Shown here: one piece after another, positions 26,791 through 35,358 of the stretch
Numbering within the stretch: position 1 is the stretch's first letter
Layout of the letters: every line of letters starts with the position of its first letter
From: Clostridia bacterium
GTDB lineage: Bacteria; Bacillota; Clostridia; Oscillospirales; Ruminococcaceae
NCBI GenBank assembly: GCA_009929695.1
Contig: RZZW01000017.1
Location: 1 to 59,329 of the forward strand
Reading direction: 5' to 3'
DNA length: 59,329 nucleotides
Notes under the pieces: generated by a model
The model's input: only the letters and a program-made list of their open reading frames with translations
The model's database searches: none
What the model was told of the DNA's origin: nothing
Position numbers and translations under genes: made by a program

Positions 26791-26807
26791 GTTTAGGAGG
26801 AAAGTAT

Positions 26808-27311
26808 ATGAACAGCAAAAAAGTTGCAATTATCATGGGAAGCGACAGCGATTGGGGCTGTGTAAAGGCAGCGGCTGTGCAGCTTAAAGCGTGGGAAATT
26901 CCATTTGAGGTGCATATCATGAGCGCACACCGCACACCCGCGGCCACGGCGCAGTTTACCAAAAGCGCAAAGGCAAACGGCTTTGGCGTCATCATAGCAG
27001 CGGCAGGCATGGCGGCACATTTGGCGGGCGCTATCGCCGCAAACACCACATTGCCGGTTATCGGCATACCGATAAAAGGCGGCGCAATGGACGGCATGGA
27101 CGCGCTTTTAGCTACAGTTCAAATGCCAAGCGGCATACCTGTTGCGACAGTTGCGTTAAATGGCGCAAAAAACGCAGCGGTTTTAGCCGCCCAAATGCTT
27201 GCATTAAGCGACGAGCGTTTGTCAAAGCTATTAGATGAAGCAAGAGCTAAAATGAGCGAAGAAATCGCCGCAAAGGACGAGAAAATTCAAGAAGAAATTA
27301 AAAATATTTAA
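26808..27311 (+). CDS. purE: N5-carboxyaminoimidazole ribonucleotide mutase
   Basis: Purine synthesis: converts N5-CAIR to CAIR (class I), or AIR plus CO2 to CAIR if class II. The 167-residue protein has GSDSDWGCVKAAAVQL, the SAHRTPA motif and AAGMAAHLAGAIAANTTLPV, then GGAMDGMDALLATVQMPSGI. No purK gene is in the window, and a class II-type direct carboxylase is therefore possible. It heads the purine run purE-C-F-M-N-O-H-D-L-B. Confidence 0.94.
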   Translation: MNSKKVAIIMGSDSDWGCVKAAAVQLKAWEIPFEVHIMSAHRTPAATAQFTKSAKANGFGVIIAAAGMAAHLAGAIAANTTLPVIGIPIKGGAMDGMDALLATVQMPSGIPVATVALNGAKNAAVLAAQMLALSDERLSKLLDEARAKMSEEIAAKDEKIQEEIKNI

Positions 27312-27332
27312 ATTTTAAAGGAGCTATATATT

Positions 27333-28043
27333 ATGATAAAGAAAGAACAGCTTTACGAAGGTAAGGCAAAAAAGGTTTACGCCACAGATGATAATGCGCT
27401 GGTGCTTGTTGATTATAAGGACGACGCGACGGCAGGCAACGGCGCAAAAAAAGGTACTATCCTCGGCAAAGGCGTTGTAAATAACCGCGTCACAAACAGC
27501 CTTATGAAAATGCTTGAGGCAAAAGGCATTCCCACTCACTTTGTAAAAGAGCTTTCAGACCGCGAGACACTCGTCAAAAAGGTTTCGATAGTTCCGCTTG
27601 AGGTCATCGTGCGCAACGTCGCCGCAGGCAGCCTTGCAAAGCGCCTCGGCATGGAGGAGGGTACAAAGCTTAAATCAGCAGTGCTCGAATATTGCTATAA
27701 AGACGACGCGCTTGGCGACCCGATGGTAAACGAATACCACATCGCCGCCATCGGCGCGGCAACACCCGAGGAGCTTAAAACAATCGCCGACTATTCGTTC
27801 AAAATCAACAATTATTTAGGTGAATATCTAAAGGACGCGGGCATCGAGCTAATCGACTTCAAGCTTGAATTTGGTCGCCTTGCAGACGGAACAATAGTCC
27901 TTGCGGACGAAATCAGCCCCGACACCTGCCGCTTCTGGGACACAAAAACCCACGCCCACCTAGATAAAGACCTCTTCCGCCGCGATTTAGGCGGCGCCGA
28001 AGAAGCCTACGCCGAGGTAATGAAGCGCTTGCTTGGAGAGTAA
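27333..28043 (+). CDS. purC: SAICAR synthetase
   Basis: Joins aspartate to CAIR using ATP. The 236-residue protein shows [14 protein letters not shown] at the start, [18 protein letters not shown] (the family signature), [17 protein letters not shown] and [14 protein letters not shown]. Length is typical for the short bacterial form. It starts 21 bases after purE with AAAGGAG. Confidence 0.95.
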   Translation: MIKKEQLYEGKAKKVYATDDNALVLVDYKDDATAGNGAKKGTILGKGVVNNRVTNSLMKMLEAKGIPTHFVKELSDRETLVKKVSIVPLEVIVRNVAAGSLAKRLGMEEGTKLKSAVLEYCYKDDALGDPMVNEYHIAAIGAATPEELKTIADYSFKINNYLGEYLKDAGIELIDFKLEFGRLADGTIVLADEISPDTCRFWDTKTHAHLDKDLFRRDLGGAEEAYAEVMKRLLGE

Positions 28044-28105
28044 ATCGTTGCCATGCAACCCTAACGGAGGCCCTAAACCGACGGCTTGCGTGAAACGTAA
28101 ATTTT

Positions 28106-28250
28106 CACCTCATCAGTCAGCTACGCTGACAGCTTCCCCTCAAGGGGAAGCCTTCCCCCTTGGGGGAAGGTGGCGCGACGAAGGAGCGACGGATGAGGTA
28201 AGTCGGCACACACCAAAGCCGGATGTAGGGGACGGGTTTCCCGTCCCGAC
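28106..28250. repeat. CTCATCAGTCGCC repeat copy 3 plus a GTAGGG module
   Basis: 28106-28199 is a third copy (CACCTCATCAGTCAGCTACG to GGAGCGACGGATGAGGT). 28225-28250 is a left arm, GTAGGGGACGGGTTTCCCGT. They separate purC from purF inside the presumed operon. Confidence 0.8.
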
Positions 28251-28294
28251 GCCTTACGTGTATTCAAATAAACAAAAAATCGGAGAAAAAATAA

Positions 28295-29746
28295 ATGGAT
28301 TGCTGTATAACAGATAAGCTGCACGAGGAGTGCGGAGTGCTTGGCATTTTTGACAAGGGCGAAGTCGGAGACATCGTGGCGTCCGTATACTACGGTCTTT
28401 ACGCTCTCCAGCATCGCGGTCAGGAAAGCTGCGGTATGTCGATAAACGACGACGGTCTTATAACAAATCACCGCGATTTAGGTCTTGTGAACGAGGTTTT
28501 CACAAAAGAGGTCATGGCAAATATGCCGCGCGGTCATATGGCGATAGGTCATTGCCGCTACGCCACAACAGGCACGCGCAACCGCGCAAACGCCCAGCCG
28601 CTGCTGATACGCCACGTCAAGGGCACAATGGCGCTAGCGCATAACGGCAACCTCACAAACGCCGCCGAGCTGCGCGAGGAGATAGAGCTTTCGGGCGGCA
28701 TCTTCCACGCCACAAGCGACACCGAGGTCATAGCCTACACCATCACAAAAGAGCGCCTTACAGCTCCGTCCATCGAGGCGGCGGTATGTTCCGCAATGGG
28801 CCGCTTAAAGGGCGCATACAGCATAGTCGTCATGAGTCCGCGCAAGCTTATCGCCGCGCGCGACCCAATGGGCTTTCGTCCGCTTTGCATGGGCAAAATT
28901 GGCGATAGCACCATTTTCGCAAGCGAAAGCTGCGCGCTCGACGCTGTGGGCGCAACCTTTGTGCGTGAGATAGAGCCGGGCGAGGTCGTCGTCGTCACCG
29001 AAAGCGGCGTGCAGAGCATAAAGGCACACTGCGATATCCCGCGCAATAAGCAGGGCTTTTGCGTGTTTGAATACATCTATTTCGCCCGCCCCGATTCAGT
29101 CATAAACAACGTCTGCGTGCACACAGCACGTCAGCGCGCGGGCGAATTTCTTGCCGAGAGCAACCCTGTCGACGCAGATGTCGTAATCGGCGTGCCCGAT
29201 TCCGGCCTTGACGCCGCGCTAGGCTTCTCAAAGCGCAGCGGAATACCGTATGACATCGGCTTTTTGAAAAATAAATATATCGGCAGAACGTTCATCGCGC
29301 CAAGCCAAAAACAGCGCGAAAACGACGTTCGCATAAAGCTTAACCCGATCCCCGACGCCGTTCGCGGCAAGCGCGTTGTGCTCGTCGACGACTCTATCGT
29401 CCGCGGCACAACAAGCCTAAAAATAGTAAAGCTTGTGCGCGAGGCCGGTGCAACAGAGGTGCATATGCGCCTTTCGTCGCCGCCGTTCAAATATCCGTGC
29501 TATTTTGGCACCGATATTGACTCATCTGAAAACCTGATTGCATATAAGCACAGCATCGACGAGATAGCAAAGGCAATAGGCGTTGACTCGCTCGGCTATC
29601 TACAGCTCGAGGACTTGGCGCGCCTTGCACCCGAGGCAAACTGCAATATGTGCGACGGCTGCTTCACAGGCAAATACCCTGTCGACCCACCGTCAATCAC
29701 GGCCAAAAGCAAGTTTGAAAAGAAACTTTCCGAGTCAAAGGACTAA
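28295..29746 (+). CDS. purF: Amidophosphoribosyltransferase
   Basis: Committed step of purine synthesis: PRPP plus glutamine to phosphoribosylamine. The 483-residue protein is the Fe-S, propeptide-type enzyme: a short propeptide (MDCCITDKLHEE) precedes the nucleophile Cys of CGVLGIFDKG; the glutaminase domain has LQHRGQES, GHCRYATTG and HNGNL; the PRTase part has the PRPP loop VVLVDDSIVRGTTS; and C-terminal cluster cysteines are seen in CNMCDGCFTGKYPVDPP. All key residues are present. Feedback by purine nucleotides is expected from the family. Confidence 0.96.
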   Translation: MDCCITDKLHEECGVLGIFDKGEVGDIVASVYYGLYALQHRGQESCGMSINDDGLITNHRDLGLVNEVFTKEVMANMPRGHMAIGHCRYATTGTRNRANAQPLLIRHVKGTMALAHNGNLTNAAELREEIELSGGIFHATSDTEVIAYTITKERLTAPSIEAAVCSAMGRLKGAYSIVVMSPRKLIAARDPMGFRPLCMGKIGDSTIFASESCALDAVGATFVREIEPGEVVVVTESGVQSIKAHCDIPRNKQGFCVFEYIYFARPDSVINNVCVHTARQRAGEFLAESNPVDADVVIGVPDSGLDAALGFSKRSGIPYDIGFLKNKYIGRTFIAPSQKQRENDVRIKLNPIPDAVRGKRVVLVDDSIVRGTTSLKIVKLVREAGATEVHMRLSSPPFKYPCYFGTDIDSSENLIAYKHSIDEIAKAIGVDSLGYLQLEDLARLAPEANCNMCDGCFTGKYPVDPPSITAKSKFEKKLSESKD

Positions 29747-29757
29747 ACCTTTATATC

Positions 29758-29830
29758 GTAGGGCGCGACGACTCGGCGCGCCGCATGGTTTACACAAAGC
29801 TTACGGCGTGCCGAGGTCGTCACGCCCTAC
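29758..29830. repeat. GTAGGG/CCCTAC palindrome, CTCGGCGCGCCG type
   Basis: Full element in the purF-purM gap with arms GTAGGGCGCGACGACTCGGC and a right arm ending GAGGTCGTCACGCCCTAC. Confidence 0.85.
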
Positions 29831-29862
29831 GAAATAACAGTTAATGATTAAGGAGTATGACA

Positions 29863-30900
29863 ATGAAAAGCTTTTCTGAGAGCTACAAGGCGGCGGGCGT
29901 TGATATCACAGCGGGGTACACAGCCGTCGAAATGATGAAAACACACGTTGCACGCACTATGACCAAAGGCGCAATAGGCGGCTTAGGCGGCTTTGGCGGC
30001 CTGTTTGAGCTTGATATGACAGGCATCACGAAGCCTGTGCTCGTTTCCGGCACAGACGGCGTTGGCACAAAGCTGAAAATCGCATTTTTGATGGACAAGC
30101 ACGACACCGTCGGCATCGACTGCGTTGCCATGTGCGTAAACGACGTTATCACCTGCGGCGCAAAACCGCTCGTTTTCCTCGATTATATCGCGTGCGGCAA
30201 AAATATTCCCGAGAAAATCGCCTCGATAGTCGCGGGCGTTGCCGAGGGCTGCGTGCAGTCAGGCGCGGCGCTTGTCGGCGGCGAAACAGCCGAAATGCCG
30301 GGCTTTTACCCGATTGAAGAATACGACTTGGCGGGCTTCACCGTCGGCGTTGTCGACAAGGATAAAATCATCGACAACACCACAATGCAGGCGGGCGACG
30401 CAATAATCGCGCTGCCGTCGTCGGGCGTTCACTCAAACGGCTTCTCGCTCGTGCGCAAAATTTTCGACATCGAAAACGCCGACATCAAAAAATATTACGA
30501 CGAGCTTGGCGCAACACTCGGCGAAACGCTGCTCACACCCACAAAAATTTATGTAAAGCCCGTGCTTGCGCTTCTTGACGAAGTGAAAGTCAGCGCAATA
30601 AGCCACATCACAGGCGGCGGCTTTTACGAAAATATCCCCCGCGCACTGCCAGACGGCTTTGTGGCAAAAATCAAAAGAAGCGACGTCAAAGTCCTCCCGA
30701 TTTTTGACCTCATGCAAAAAACAGGCAATATCCCCGAGCGCGACATGTTCAACACGTTCAACATGGGCGTCGGCATGATATGCGTTGTGCACGCCGCAGA
30801 CGCGGACAAGGCAGTCAAGATTTTGAAGGCACACGGCGAGGACGCGTATGTCCTCGGCACTGTCGAAAAAGGCGACGAAAAGGGTGTAGAGCTGTGGTAA
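29863..30900 (+). CDS. purM: Phosphoribosylformylglycinamidine cyclo-ligase (AIR synthetase)
   Basis: Closes the imidazole ring of AIR using ATP. The 345-residue protein has [66 protein letters not shown] and a C-terminal [16 protein letters not shown] 29863 is chosen because AAGGAG sits 7 bases upstream; the ATG at 29857 is too close to it. The end overlaps purN by 7 bases. Confidence 0.95.
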   Translation: MKSFSESYKAAGVDITAGYTAVEMMKTHVARTMTKGAIGGLGGFGGLFELDMTGITKPVLVSGTDGVGTKLKIAFLMDKHDTVGIDCVAMCVNDVITCGAKPLVFLDYIACGKNIPEKIASIVAGVAEGCVQSGAALVGGETAEMPGFYPIEEYDLAGFTVGVVDKDKIIDNTTMQAGDAIIALPSSGVHSNGFSLVRKIFDIENADIKKYYDELGATLGETLLTPTKIYVKPVLALLDEVKVSAISHITGGGFYENIPRALPDGFVAKIKRSDVKVLPIFDLMQKTGNIPERDMFNTFNMGVGMICVVHAADADKAVKILKAHGEDAYVLGTVEKGDEKGVELW

Positions 30901-31484
30901 AGGTAGCGGTTTTGGTGTCGGGCGGCGGCACAAATTTGCAGGCGCTGCTAGACGCGTCAAAATACGGCGGCGTGCCGAATGCCGAAATAGCACTTGTCGT
31001 AGCCTCCAAAGCGGGCGTTTACGCGCTTGAAAGAGCGGAAAAAGCGGGCGTCGAAAGCGCTGTTTTGAGCCGCAAGGACTACGCGTCGCAGGACGAATAC
31101 GATTTCGCAATGGTACAGCTTTTGAAAAGCCACGGCATCGAGGTCGTGGTTCTCGCGGGCTTCTTGTCAATCCTCGGCAAAGCCGTCATCGACGCGTACC
31201 CCGAGCGCATCCTCAACATTCACCCAAGCCTTATCCCAAGCTTTTGCGGCAAGGGCTATTACGGCTTAAAGGTGCACGAGGCGGCGCTCGAAAAAGGCGT
31301 TAAGGTCACAGGTGCGACAGTCCATTTCGTCAACGAAATCCCCGACGGCGGCAAAATCATAGCCCAAAAAGCCGTTGAAGTAAAAGACGACGACACCCCC
31401 GAAACCCTCCAAAAACGCGTCATGGAACAAGCCGAATGGGTAATTTTACCCGAGGCGCTGAGGAAAGTTACGGATAACATGTAA
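30894..31484 (+). CDS. purN: Phosphoribosylglycinamide formyltransferase
   Basis: Transfers a formyl group from 10-formyl-THF to GAR. The 196-residue protein begins [20 protein letters not shown] and carries [10 protein letters not shown] and the family signature [20 protein letters not shown] with the catalytic Asn and His, then [16 protein letters not shown]. The GTG start at 30894 lies in the last codons of purM, so translation is coupled. No PurT alternative is in the window. Confidence 0.94.
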   Translation: MVKVAVLVSGGGTNLQALLDASKYGGVPNAEIALVVASKAGVYALERAEKAGVESAVLSRKDYASQDEYDFAMVQLLKSHGIEVVVLAGFLSILGKAVIDAYPERILNIHPSLIPSFCGKGYYGLKVHEAALEKGVKVTGATVHFVNEIPDGGKIIAQKAVEVKDDDTPETLQKRVMEQAEWVILPEALRKVTDNM

Positions 31485-31490
31485 CACTTA

Positions 31491-31704
31491 AACCTCCCTT
31501 GTTAAAGGGAGGGGAACCGCCCGCAGGCGGTGGAGGGATTCTCACTATCCTTGTCATTCTGAGCGCAGCGAAGAATCTTAAAACCTATGATAACGCGCAA
31601 AAGATTCTTCGCTGCGCTCAGAATGACAATAGAGGGGTAGTTTGCGCGAAGCTTAGAATCCCTCCGTCACGCTTAGCGCGCCACCTCCCTTTAACAAGGG
31701 AGGT
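31491..31704. repeat. Large palindrome (CCTCCCTTGTTAAAGGGAGG type) with a nested repeat
   Basis: The outer arms AACCTCCCTTGTTAAAGGGA (31491) and TCCCTTTAACAAGGGAGGT (31686-31704) are inverted copies. Inside lie GGAGGGATTC / GAATCCCTCC arms, and at 31552-31628 a complete TGTCATTCTGAG repeat. One repeat family has evidently inserted in another. Confidence 0.85.
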
Positions 31705-31753
31705 AAAGATGAAGTGCGCTTCGCGCCTTACGATTTATAAAGGAGAAACCAAT

Positions 31754-32473
31754 ATGGAAAATCTTGTGCTCGCGGCGGAGCTTGCCACTAATGAATATCC
31801 GGGGCGCGGCATTGTTGTCGGTCTTACTCCCGATGAAAAAAATGCCGTCATCGCCTACTTTATCATGGGGCGCTCGTCAAACAGCCGCAACCGCGTGTTT
31901 ACACCCAAGGACGGCGGAATTATTACAGAAGCCGCCGACGCTTCAAAATTAGAGGACCCCTCGCTCATCATCTACGCCCCCGTGCGCGTGCTCGACAACG
32001 CAACAATAGTCACAAACGGCGACCAAACAGACACAATTTATGACTATCTTGCAAAGGACAAGGGCTTCGCAAAAGCTCTGCGCACACGTACATTTGAGCC
32101 GGACGAGCCGAATTTTACACCGCGTATCTCTGCGCTTTTAAAGGTCGCCTCGGGCAAATTGTCATATAAAATGTCAATTCTCAAATCAGACAACGGCAAC
32201 GGCGCGTCGTGCGAGCGGTTTTTCTACGATTACTCGCAGCCCGTCGCGGGCGAGGGTCGCTTTATCCACACATATAAATGCGACGGCAACCCCATCCCAA
32301 GCTTTTACGGCGAGCCGGAGCACGTAAAAATCACAGGCGACATCGACACATTCACGAAAACAGTGTGGAACAGCCTAAACGACGCAAACAAAGTCTCGCT
32401 TTTTGTAAGGTATATCGACCTCAAAACAAACACCCCAACAGACAGAATTGTCAACAAATACGCCAAGGTATAA
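31754..32473 (+). CDS. IMP cyclohydrolase, PurO-like family
   Basis: Likely catalyses the last step of IMP synthesis (FAICAR to IMP). The 239-residue sequence (YPGRGIVVGLTPDEKNAVIA, then YFIMGRSSNSRNRVF, and a C-terminal SLFVRYIDLKT) matches the archaeal-type IMP cyclohydrolase fold family rather than the N-terminal domain of a normal PurH. The neighbour downstream by 11 bases is a stand-alone AICAR transformylase; together they replace bifunctional PurH. ATG 31754 has AGGAG upstream; the longer open frame is repeat DNA. Confidence 0.85.
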   Translation: MENLVLAAELATNEYPGRGIVVGLTPDEKNAVIAYFIMGRSSNSRNRVFTPKDGGIITEAADASKLEDPSLIIYAPVRVLDNATIVTNGDQTDTIYDYLAKDKGFAKALRTRTFEPDEPNFTPRISALLKVASGKLSYKMSILKSDNGNGASCERFFYDYSQPVAGEGRFIHTYKCDGNPIPSFYGEPEHVKITGDIDTFTKTVWNSLNDANKVSLFVRYIDLKTNTPTDRIVNKYAKV

Positions 32474-32484
32474 GGAGAAACAAA

Positions 32485-33660
32485 ATGAAAGAGCTTGAAC
32501 TTAAATATGGCTGCAATCCTAACCAAAAACCCGCCAAAATTTTTATGCAAAACGGCGAACTTCCGCTTGAAGTTTTAAACGGCAAGCCCGGCTATATAAA
32601 TTTTCTTGACGCCTTAAACTCTTGGCAGCTTGTCAAGGAGCTTAAAGACGCCACAGGTCTGCCCGCCGCCGCGTCGTTTAAGCACGTCAGCCCCGCGGGC
32701 GCGGCGCTCGGCTTGCCGCTTGATGACACGCTTAAAAAGATGTATTTTGTCGAGGATATCCCAGACATGTCGCCGCTCGCCTGCGCCTATGCGCGCGCCA
32801 GAGGTGCCGACAGAATGTCGAGCTTTGGCGACTGGATAGCCCTCTCCGACACCTGCGATAAATCGACAGCCCTCGTCATTCAGCACGAGGTCACAGACGG
32901 CATAATCGCGCCCGATTACACAGATGAGGCGCTCGAAATCTTAAAATCAAAGCGCAAGGGCGGCTATAATATCGTCAAAATCGACCCCAATTATACCCCC
33001 GCGCCCATCGAGCATAAGGACGTTTACGGCATCACATTTGAGCAGGGACGCAACGAGCTTAAATTTGGCAGCGAGGTTTTTGATAACATCGTCACAAATA
33101 ATAAATTGCTCACAGAGGACGAAAAGCGCGACCTCATTTTGTGCCTTATCACGCTAAAATACACGCAGTCGAACTCGGTTTGCTATGCCGAAAAGGGTCA
33201 GATAATCGGCGTTGGTGCAGGCCAGCAAAGCCGCATACACTGCACTCGTTTAGCGGGTAATAAAGCGGATATTTGGCATCTTCGCCACCACCAAAAGGTG
33301 CTGGATTTGCCGTTCCGCAATGACGTTGCCCGCCCGAACCGTGACAACGCAATCGACGTTTATATCTCCGCTGATTACGAGGACGTCATCGGCGACGACG
33401 TGTGGGCGCAGACGTTCACAAGCAAACCCGCGCCGTTCACAGCCGACGAGCAAAAGGCGTATCTCGCCACATTCACAGGCGTCTGTCTCGGCAGCGACGC
33501 GTTCTTTCCGTTCGGCGACAACATAGAGCGCGCCCACCGCAGCGGCGTGACAGCCATAGTCCAGCCCGGCGGCTCAATCCGCGACGCACAGGTCATCGAA
33601 ACCTGCGATAAATACGGCATCGTCATGGCGTTCAACGGCATAAGATTGTTCCATCACTGA
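32485..33660 (+). CDS. purH: AICAR transformylase (stand-alone PurH C-terminal part)
   Basis: Transfers a formyl group to AICAR. The 391-residue protein corresponds only to the transformylase part of PurH: LKYGCNPNQKPAKIF at the start, the catalytic-region ASFKHVSPAGAALG (K-H-x-S-P-A-G), KYTQSNSVCYA, GAGQQSRIHCTRLAG and IVQPGGSIRDAQVIE near the C-terminus. No MGS-like cyclohydrolase domain is present; that role passes to the gene upstream. ATG 32485 follows TAAGGAG. Confidence 0.92.
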   Translation: MKELELKYGCNPNQKPAKIFMQNGELPLEVLNGKPGYINFLDALNSWQLVKELKDATGLPAAASFKHVSPAGAALGLPLDDTLKKMYFVEDIPDMSPLACAYARARGADRMSSFGDWIALSDTCDKSTALVIQHEVTDGIIAPDYTDEALEILKSKRKGGYNIVKIDPNYTPAPIEHKDVYGITFEQGRNELKFGSEVFDNIVTNNKLLTEDEKRDLILCLITLKYTQSNSVCYAEKGQIIGVGAGQQSRIHCTRLAGNKADIWHLRHHQKVLDLPFRNDVARPNRDNAIDVYISADYEDVIGDDVWAQTFTSKPAPFTADEQKAYLATFTGVCLGSDAFFPFGDNIERAHRSGVTAIVQPGGSIRDAQVIETCDKYGIVMAFNGIRLFHH

Positions 33661-33733
33661 TTTGCGCGTCCGCTCCTGCGGAGGGCAATTTTACAACATG
33701 CCGCGTGTCCTTTTCGCGGAGCGATTTAAATAT

Positions 33734-33902
33734 GCACAGCCGTTAAGAAGCCGCGCATGTCATTAAGAACTGTTAAGCGGCTTTAGGCTGTGCGCACCTT
33801 GTTAGCCGTTGGGGTGTGGGGCCTCGGAGTGAGCCGTTAAGAAAAATGACGGCTTTTTATGGACTCAATGCCGTCATTTTTTAGGCGAACGGAAAGCCCC
33901 AC
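33734..33902 (+). ncRNA. Candidate structured RNA between purH and purD (possibly 6S-like)
   Basis: Two stacked hairpin systems. The first (33734-33793) has paired arms GCACAGCC/GGCTGTGC outside AAGCCGC/GCGGCTT. The second (33816-33902) is a long rod with three paired tiers: GTGGGGC/GCCCCAC, CCGTT/AACGG and AAAATGACGGC/GCCGTCATTTT. The stretch GGGGCCTCGGAGTGAGCCG resembles the 5' side of 6S RNA bubbles in other bacteria, from memory only. The innermost hairpin plus T-run could instead be simply the purH terminator. Confidence 0.35.
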
Positions 33903-33989
33903 GTTCTTTGATTACTTTCTTTTAAAGGAAGTAACATACCGCGAAACAAGATATAGCAACAAACATTAAGCTGTGCGCAAACGAAACGG

Positions 33990-34016
33990 CGCGATGAGGG
34001 CATCGCGCCCTACAAT
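33990..34016. repeat. CCCTAC right-arm module
   Basis: A single palindromic arm (GGCGCGATGAGGGCATCGCG then CCCTAC) in the purH-purD gap. The rest of the gap (33903-33989) shows nothing recognisable. Confidence 0.65.
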
Positions 34017-34063
34017 ACCTAATCAAGCTAATTTCTATTCACCCGCAATAACAGGAGGTTTTT

Positions 34064-35356
34064 ATGAAAATATTAGTAGTCGGCGGCGGCGGACGCGAGC
34101 ACGCGATTATCCGCAAGCTTATGGAAAGCCCCGAAAACCCGCAGCTATTCTGCGCTCCCGGTAATGGCGGAATATCGTCCGACGCTGTCTGCGTGCCTAT
34201 AAAGGCCACCGAGGTCGACAAAATGGTGGAATTTGCCACGCAAAACGCCATAGATTACGCCGTTGTCGCCCCAGACGACCCCCTTGTGCTCGGCATGGTC
34301 GATGCGCTTGCCGAGGTTGGCATTCCCGCCTTTGGCCCAAACAAAGCGGCGGCTATCCTTGAGGGCAGCAAGGTTTTCAGCAAAAACCTTATGAAAAAAT
34401 ACAATATCCCAACAGCCGGCTACGAGACGTTTTCAGACGCGTCAAAGGCGGCGAAATTCATAAAATCAAACACCGCATACCCCATCGTCATCAAAGCCGA
34501 CGGCCTTGCGCTTGGCAAGGGTGTTCTTATCTGCGAGACAGAGCGCGACGCTCTCGACGCGATAAAAAGCATCATGATGGACGGCCAATTTGGCAAATCG
34601 GGCAACAGCATTGTCATTGAAGAATTTTTGACAGGCCCAGAAGTCTCCGTTTTAAGCTTTACAGACGGCGAAACAGTCGTGCCGATGGTGTCGAGCATGG
34701 ATCACAAGCGCGCGCTCGACGGCGACAACGGCTTAAACACAGGCGGCATGGGCACTATCGCGCCTAACCCGTACTACACAAAGGAAATCGCCGACGAGTG
34801 CATGGAAAAGGTTTTCAAGCCGACGATTGAGGCCATGAAATCAGAGGGTCGTCCGTTCAAAGGCTGCCTTTATTTCGGGCTTATGCTCACGCCAAACGGA
34901 GTAAAGGTTATCGAGTATAACTGCCGCTTTGGCGACCCCGAAACGCAGGTTGTTCTGCCGCTGCTCGAGAGCGATTTGCTCACGATAATGCGCGCCACAA
35001 CAGACGGCACGCTCACGCCCGACATGGTGAAATTTAAGGACGGTTGCGCCGCGTGCGTCGTGCTTGCGTCGGGCGGATATCCGCAAAAATACGAGACAGG
35101 CAAGGCGATACACGGCCTTATCGCAGGTCAGCTTGAAGATGACGACGCGATAATTTACCACGCGGGCACACAGCTTGCCGAGGACGACACCGTGCTTGTC
35201 ACAAGCGGCGGACGAGTGCTCGGCGTGACGGCTGTCGCCGAAAGTCTGCTTGCCGCCGTTGAAGCGGCGTATGCAGCAAGCGAAAAAATAAACTTTGAAG
35301 GCATGCACAAGCGCACAGATATCGGACAGCGCGCGCTTAGTGCCGTGGAGGAATAG
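34064..35356 (+). CDS. purD: Phosphoribosylamine-glycine ligase (GAR synthetase)
   Basis: ATP-grasp enzyme joining glycine to phosphoribosylamine. The 430-residue protein begins MKILVVGGGGREHAI, has the ATP-grasp core (YPIVIKADGLALGKGVLIC, VIEEFLTGPEVSVLSFTDG) and the PurD signature with NTGGMGTIAPNP and GLMLTPNGVKVIEYNCRFGD. AGGAGG precedes ATG 34064. purL starts 2 bases after its stop. Confidence 0.95.
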   Translation: MKILVVGGGGREHAIIRKLMESPENPQLFCAPGNGGISSDAVCVPIKATEVDKMVEFATQNAIDYAVVAPDDPLVLGMVDALAEVGIPAFGPNKAAAILEGSKVFSKNLMKKYNIPTAGYETFSDASKAAKFIKSNTAYPIVIKADGLALGKGVLICETERDALDAIKSIMMDGQFGKSGNSIVIEEFLTGPEVSVLSFTDGETVVPMVSSMDHKRALDGDNGLNTGGMGTIAPNPYYTKEIADECMEKVFKPTIEAMKSEGRPFKGCLYFGLMLTPNGVKVIEYNCRFGDPETQVVLPLLESDLLTIMRATTDGTLTPDMVKFKDGCAACVVLASGGYPQKYETGKAIHGLIAGQLEDDDAIIYHAGTQLAEDDTVLVTSGGRVLGVTAVAESLLAAVEAAYAASEKINFEGMHKRTDIGQRALSAVEE

Positions 35357-35358
35357 AC

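Noticed and set aside
30433..31170. 245-residue minus-strand frame across purM and purN
   Set aside because: Antisense to two clear purine genes; no ribosome site or recognisable domain.
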